Below are positions 58,956 through 64,000 of a DNA stretch of 64,000 nt, in pieces. Numbering within the stretch: position 1 is the stretch's first letter; every line of letters starts with the position of its first letter. The stretch is from Cubamyces lactineus. Taxonomy: Eukaryota > Basidiomycota > Agaricomycetes > Polyporales > Polyporaceae. The notes under the pieces are model-generated. The model had not been told where the DNA came from. It did no database searches and was given only the letters and a program-made list of their open reading frames with translations. The stretch is taken from contig JACDTU010000012.1 of the NCBI GenBank assembly GCA_022376465.1, positions 372,001-436,000 on the forward strand, read 5' to 3'. The position numbers and the translations under genes are program-made.

Positions 58956-60411
58956 CTAGTGGAACGTCTTGCCCTCCTGCGCGAACTTCTTCTCCACCTC
59001 AAGGATGGAGTCCACCGCATCTATCAGGGTCGTCTTCCAGTCATTCAGCTTACCCAGCTTCAACACCTCGACAGCCCGAGTGTTATCGACCGGCCCTTGA
59101 GGCGGAGCCGGCGGGAAGTCGGTGCGTGCCGGCTGAGAGAGACGGTCACGAAGGGCCGGCCGCTTCTCCGCGATGTACTCCACCGCGTCTTTCCAGCTGG
59201 CGACTTGGGGAAGGAAGAGGAGGCGCTTCCGGCCGACCTTGGCGGGAGATGGCGAGAGGAACGAAAGAAGGGAGAGACGCTTGCGACGATTGCCGGACGG
59301 AGGAGAGGCGAGCGCGTGGACGGTTGCGCGCGCGACGTCGCGGACGTCGATGGTGAGCATGAGCGGGCTGAACGGCTTCCCGTCGGGGCTGAGGAGCGAG
59401 TAGGGGAGGACGTTCGTGCTCATTTGGGAGAGGAGCGCGTCTGTGAAACGGTAGTTTGGTGCGAATGGACCGACGAAGAACGGTGGGTTGACTATTGCAG
59501 TGGCAAATTTTACAATGGCGCAATGAGCTTCTTTCTTCTTGGGCGGGAAAGAGCTCACATGCGACTCACCGGTTGTGACGTCAATCTTCGGGTGCTTGTC
59601 CGCGAAATCCCAGACTGCCTTCTCGGCCAGGACCTTCTCGGACACATATACAAACGTAGGGTCGTTACTCGCGAGGGCCTTCTCTCTGCTGGTATCGACC
59701 CAATCTGAGGCCAATGATTAGCTATACTGTCTAAGATACTCTCTGGATATGCGAATAGACAAGCTCACCATCTTCCGTCCATACGGGCGCAGGGTCACCG
59801 ACCAACTTGACCGTCAAGATGCTGCTCACGAGGACGAAGCGCTTGATACCTGCCTTCTCCGTCTGGCGAAGGATATTGAGTGCACCCTCGATAGAAGCCT
59901 GTACTAGCTACATTAGAGACATATCATTGCATAAGAGCTGAAGTCTTACTGTGAGAGCGCTTTCGGGCGACTCCCTTCCAATAAGAGGCGCAGCTGCATG
60001 GATGACGCCGTCGACACCTGCAAAACAACCTCAGCGCTCGCTTCCGTCGTAGTGCACTTTGAACATACCTCGCAGCGCATCGCTGAAGTCCCCGTAAGCG
60101 AGATCATCTGCGCCGATGACCTCTACGTTCGACCCGTACATCGTGTTGTTGTCGCGAACGGAGGCTACCTTTGCGGAACGGACGGTCCTGCGTCACGGTA
60201 TGTGGTCAATGCGTGTCGGATAGGAGTATTCGTTAGAAAGCCGACGTACCCTCTCACGCGATAGCCTGCTTTCACCAGCTGGTCTACAATATGGGAACCG
60301 AGGAATCCGTTGATTCCGGTCACCTAAGCCATATAGCAACACAATTCAGCATATTTACGAACAGGCCGAAAGGCTGAACACGTACGAGAATGAGTTCCTT
60401 CGATGGCATTT
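58956..60411 (-). CDS. NAD(P)-dependent extended-SDR reductase, copy 3
   Basis: Third member of the dihydroflavonol-4-reductase-like family in the window. The first exon MPSKELIL joins VTGINGFLGSHIVDQLVKAG (TGxxGxxG), then LAYGDFSDALRG-type regions, the catalytic YVSEKVLAEKAVWDF, IVNPPFFVGPFAPNYRFTD, TIDVRDVARATVHALASPP, a short Arg/Ser-rich insert not seen in the other two copies (about 59240-59300, RRKRLSLLSFLSPSPAKVG), GRKRLLFLPQVASWKDAVEY and VEKKFAQEGKTFH. Catalytic Tyr and Lys present, no break found. It lies 24 kb from the tandem pair, so it moved or diverged earlier. Substrate unknown. Confidence 0.9.
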
Positions 60412-61544
60412 CAGGCTTGAGAGCTTCTAAGGCTTTGATCTGCTCGTGTATGTGGGTGTTGGACCGGTTTCGAGATGCCTTTCATCCCAAACATCCTCCC
60501 GGATTTTATACGCGCGGCTGCCCGTGGTATATGTCCACCTGTGCGTAAGCGCACACGGTTGGTCAGCCACCGAGGTAGCTGACAAGTGTTCTTACCCTGC
60601 TTTTGGACTACCCGCACCTCGGAGGCGACCTCGGGCGGCTTCCTAAGTCGATCCGTCGTGTACTCGTGCGGCACTTTGATGGCTAGTGAGACGGCCGCAT
60701 ACAATGTGGTTTCGACAGCAGCTCAACAGCGGCCATGCGGTGGTGTCCTTGAAGATGTAATCCGGACGTGTACTCTGCACCTGGGGAGACATTGGGTGCA
60801 ACATCGCTGCTCGACGGTATCTGCAGATGTATGAGTACGCTTCGTGAACTTGTTATTGGGTTTGAGCCATATGTCCGTAGTGGTAGGTCTAGGTTGAGCA
60901 GATGGTTACATAGAGCTCGCTAAACGCCGACTGGAATGCTGAGCCGAGCTTACGCCACAGCGTGGCTACCAAAATAATAGCCGATGGTACCCCTGGACCT
61001 ACTTGGACTCTCAACGAATCAACGGCACGATTGCTCATGTCACTTAAACCCGTGAGGCCGAGTTTTGCGTTCAGGATACGGACTCTCCAGCTGAGCACCG
61101 CAAAACGTGATAAAGGTTAGTGGGAGTCAAGGGAGAGATTACATGGTATAACAACACCACCCCCGCCAACAAACACAGTTCGGACGCTACTAGGAGACGA
61201 CTAAGTATATGGAAGATCGCATATGGCCGAAACGAGGGGTCAAACAAGTGAGTAGAACTGCTCGAAAATGAAATGCTACAGTGACTGTCTGTCAAACACG
61301 CGCTACAGTGACAAAATCACCAAGTGCAGCCGTAGTACACAACGCCAACGCCTACTACGACCGATTACAACAAACAAGGACAACAGGCGGCGGCACGCTA
61401 ACCAATGTCAAGAGAAAGTCAAAGAGGTCGTGGATGGGTCGTCAAATAGATCGTGGATATTCGTATGTTGCATCACGGCTCGTTATAGAAGTCTGTATTC
61501 CCGAGCTGCTGTTACTACTCAGCGCTCAAGGCCTGGCCGTCCCG
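60412..61544. other. Intergenic, about 1.1 kb
   Basis: Between the start of reductase copy 3 and the stop of the RhoGAP gene, both on the minus strand. Several 60-110 residue ORFs, none with a family motif. No tRNA or repeat seen. Confidence 0.5.
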
Positions 61545-63988
61545 CTAGTCCGACACGCGTCGTCCATGGCCGGCCGACCGCTTGCTCGGGCTAGAATGAT
61601 TGCTGCCAGAGGGAGAAGAGGAGGTCGGGGAGGGCGTTGCCGAAGCGAACGCTGCCGCTGCGGCGGTGGACGACAGCGACATGCCCGTCTCGTGCGTTTG
61701 CGCGGACGCAGCCGCGGAAGATGGCCTCGGGGGAGAGAACAAGTCGATGGGGCCGCCATCGCCGAGCCTATCCGGAAGCTCTAACTGACGCGAGGACCGC
61801 TTCGAAGACGGTTCGCGGGAGTGCGAGTCCATGGTGCTTGGTGGTGCCGAGGAGCCAGAAAGGGATGGGTTGTTGCTCTCAAGCGGTGGCGGAAGTGTGG
61901 GGGAGACGGAGGTGACGCTCGTGCTCCCTTCATGCGAAGATGCCGAGCCACCGTAGGGGTACGGTACTCGGATCTGGTCATCGAACCATTGCCCGGCACG
62001 CACGGACGGTGCTTGGCGCGCCGGAGAGTTGGAGTGCGGCCCTGCCCGGAGCGAGGGGTGAATGCTGTTCGTTGGCCGTGGCGGTAGCTGCGGCGTGAAA
62101 TCCTGGGGGGTCGGACGAGGCACATCCTGTGAATGACGCGGGGAGGAGAGCGACATAGACTTCTGGTGTCTGCGAGGAGAACTTGGGACAGGAGGCGGCG
62201 GCATGTTGGACACCTTCGTGTGCGTAGTACCGTACGATAGTGATGGGGCCCCTTCATTCAATGGTGCCGGCGGTAATGGCGGTGAGCCGGTTTGCGAGAA
62301 TAGAACATTTGCGTTGGAAATGAGGTCCTCCATCAAAGAGTCCTGGACGCGGATAGGATGATAAGCCCAGACACGCCTCAGTGCATCGTGTGATACCATA
62401 CCTTCAACGACTGGACGCTCAGCAAGTCTTGCCCCTTTTGTATCTCGTCTTCGCCAAAGATTACCGTCCCGAAGACAATTGCAAGATTCCTGGCATCCAT
62501 CTTGTTCTTCTCCGAATGTGATGCTACTTTGGCAAGATGCTCAACTAGGGCCTTGAGAGTTGCCTGGTGGATAGCCGGCAGCCTCCGCATCTTCGACCGC
62601 AGGACGGCGAAGTTAGTTGCAGCATGCTCATCTATACATTCGTCAACGGACGGAACCCTATAACGCGACGCGATGCGTACCGAAATCTTCCGTGTGCTGT
62701 ATCCGTTCTGCCAATGGGAACTTGAAGACCGGTTCGGGAAGCTCACGGAGGTACATCTCGAATAGAAGGCCGGTCAAACTAAATCAAGCTTCTATATCCG
62801 TCCAACATACCTTGAGGAACGATGACACGGAATACACATCGTCTGTGGTCGGATTGAATTGGAACGCGGCCTCGTTGCGTTCGATCTTGTGCTGCAGCTA
62901 GAAAGCGAGCCAATACCGTCAGATCATAGAAGTACCTCATTGTCACCTGCAACTCACTTCCTGTACGGCGGCGTGCCTTCCCGAAACCTATGACACATAT
63001 GAAACTCCTTTCACTGTGATTCCCTCTAGAGAATAGCACTTACGCGATAGATCCCCTCGGCGTCCAGGCCACGCTGCTCGATGTCCTGGATACAAATCCG
63101 GACGATCTTCGGAATCTCGCCGTCGGGAAGCCCCCTTGCGGTGGCATAGTCCACCAGACTGACTCCGAATATCAGATCCTTACACTCGCCCACGTTGTAG
63201 TTGTAATAGTAGACCGGCTTGGGGGTCGCTGCCGCCAACATGCGCGGGATGTTCTCAGCGATTGCGGCGCTGTCTCGCTGTGGCGCAATCTTCTCGACCA
63301 TGCGTCGGCCATGTTCACATAGCTGGCTCTGGGTGGCGGCTGCAGCGCTGAGAAAGGGAGATGAGGGGTTACGTTAGTCACCTAGGAGTCTTACCTTTTG
63401 CTCAAGAATGAAACACCTACGTCAGATTGTCCACATACACTTCAAGGACTTTCTTGACCGTTTCAGAGGATTCGCGGATGAACGATTCAAGGGACTACGG
63501 CATGTCAATTACGCAGCAACCACTCGCTTACCGGGGGTCTGCCTACCTTGAAACCGGATTCGAGGATCTTCACTCGGCGTATACGAAGTGTCTCAAGCCA
63601 GTGGACAGCTTTCCGGTACTCCTTGTCTGCAGAAGGACCTCAACTGAGCACGCCACGAACGCCAGATTGAGACCGAAGCTACCGAGCACTGACCTGCATC
63701 CTCTGCCTCCCGCTTGGCCCGAACAGATCGGAGCGCGTTATCAGCGCGTCCGCCATCGCGCACATTTCCGCCCTTATCGAGGAACGTCATGAGCTGGTTC
63801 AGCTGCTTCTTGCCCTGATGCGCCAAGTCTTGCAGTGCGGTCGAAGTCGACGCCGAAGGTGATCGATTCCTATGCGCGCTCGCGCTCGTCGACGGGCGGC
63901 GGTCGAGCGGGCGCAGAGGCTGCGGGGCGGTGACCACAGGCCGGGAGCCATTGGCGCCGTGCGAATGCGGCTTGTTCAGAGGCGGCAT
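61545..63988 (-). CDS. F-BAR and RhoGAP domain protein (Rgd1-like)
   Basis: GTPase-activating protein for Rho-family GTPases with a membrane-curving F-BAR domain. It starts MPPLNKPHSHGANGSRP; F-BAR-like helices (KKQLNQLMTFLDKGG, AKREAEDAGPSADKEY, AVHWLETLRIRR) join by splicing, then LESFIRESSETVKKVLEVY. The RhoGAP domain begins FGVSLVDYATARGLPDGEIP and includes the arginine-finger region DAEGIYRVSG, LPEPVFKFPLAERI, MRRLPAIHQATLKALVEHL and NKMDARNLAIVFG. A long Ser/Pro-rich tail (LPPRPTNSIHPSL, SPSKRSAGHGRRVSD) ends at 61545. The architecture matches yeast Rgd1; it acts at sites of polarised growth. The window edge lies 12 bases before the start, so an upstream exon cannot be excluded. Confidence 0.88.
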
Positions 63989-64000
63989 GTGCTGGGAGTG

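Noticed and set aside
61600..61915. Small plus-strand ORFs at the 3' end of the RhoGAP gene
   Set aside because: Antisense to its Ser/Pro-rich tail; no independent evidence.

Overview
This looks like 64 kb of nuclear DNA from a basidiomycete fungus, most likely an agaricomycete wood- or litter-decayer (the order is an inference). The genes are broken by many short GT-AG introns of about 50-70 bases. The gene content is also typical: DUF6534 membrane proteins, P450s, an RTA1-like exporter, a UbiA prenyltransferase, a large EF-hand/zinc protein and a CYS3/MetR-type bZIP. I see no bacterial-style operons, rRNA, tRNA or CRISPR, and no intact transposon.

Layout. 1-6.7 kb: end of a DUF6534 gene, a P450 (minus) and a DUF6534 gene (plus), the last two divergent. 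7-12.1 kb: a class 3 lipase and a PIF1 helicase carrying an RNase H1-type hybrid-binding domain, both minus. 13-18.8 kb: a long EF-hand/cysteine-cluster protein. 19.8-23.6 kb: a tail-anchored Nudix hydrolase and an RTA1-like protein. 24.7-30.9 kb: a third DUF6534 gene divergent from a second P450, repeating the arrangement at the left end. 31-34.8 kb: two tandem NAD(P)-dependent extended-SDR reductases, the first with a frameshift; a third copy lies at 59-60.4 kb. 35.5-40 kb: LAS1 and a type I membrane protein. 41-46 kb: a CYP64-like P450 and a UbiA-family enzyme with unassigned stretches around them. 47.8-58.6 kb: housekeeping genes (DEDDy exonuclease with an RG tail, NPL4, bZIP, COX19, GDPD). 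61.5-64 kb: an F-BAR/RhoGAP protein.

Working together: the P450s, reductases, UbiA enzyme, RTA1-like exporter and DUF6534 proteins form a loose accessory-metabolism neighbourhood, possibly terpenoid or xenobiotic, interleaved with conserved housekeeping genes. No classical polyketide, NRPS or class I terpene synthase core was seen, so a named cluster product cannot be claimed.

The most striking signal is exon structure. Hand-splicing shows the DUF6534 genes and two P450s are assembled from runs of microexons (10, 12, 13, 14, 16, 18, 20, 25, 26 nt). Their lengths and phases match exactly between paralogs. The helicase has a 12-nt microexon inside its hybrid-binding domain, and NPL4 has an initiator ATG alone at its exon end. 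Gene limits below come from splicing by eye, guided by reading frame, paralog comparison and known family motifs.
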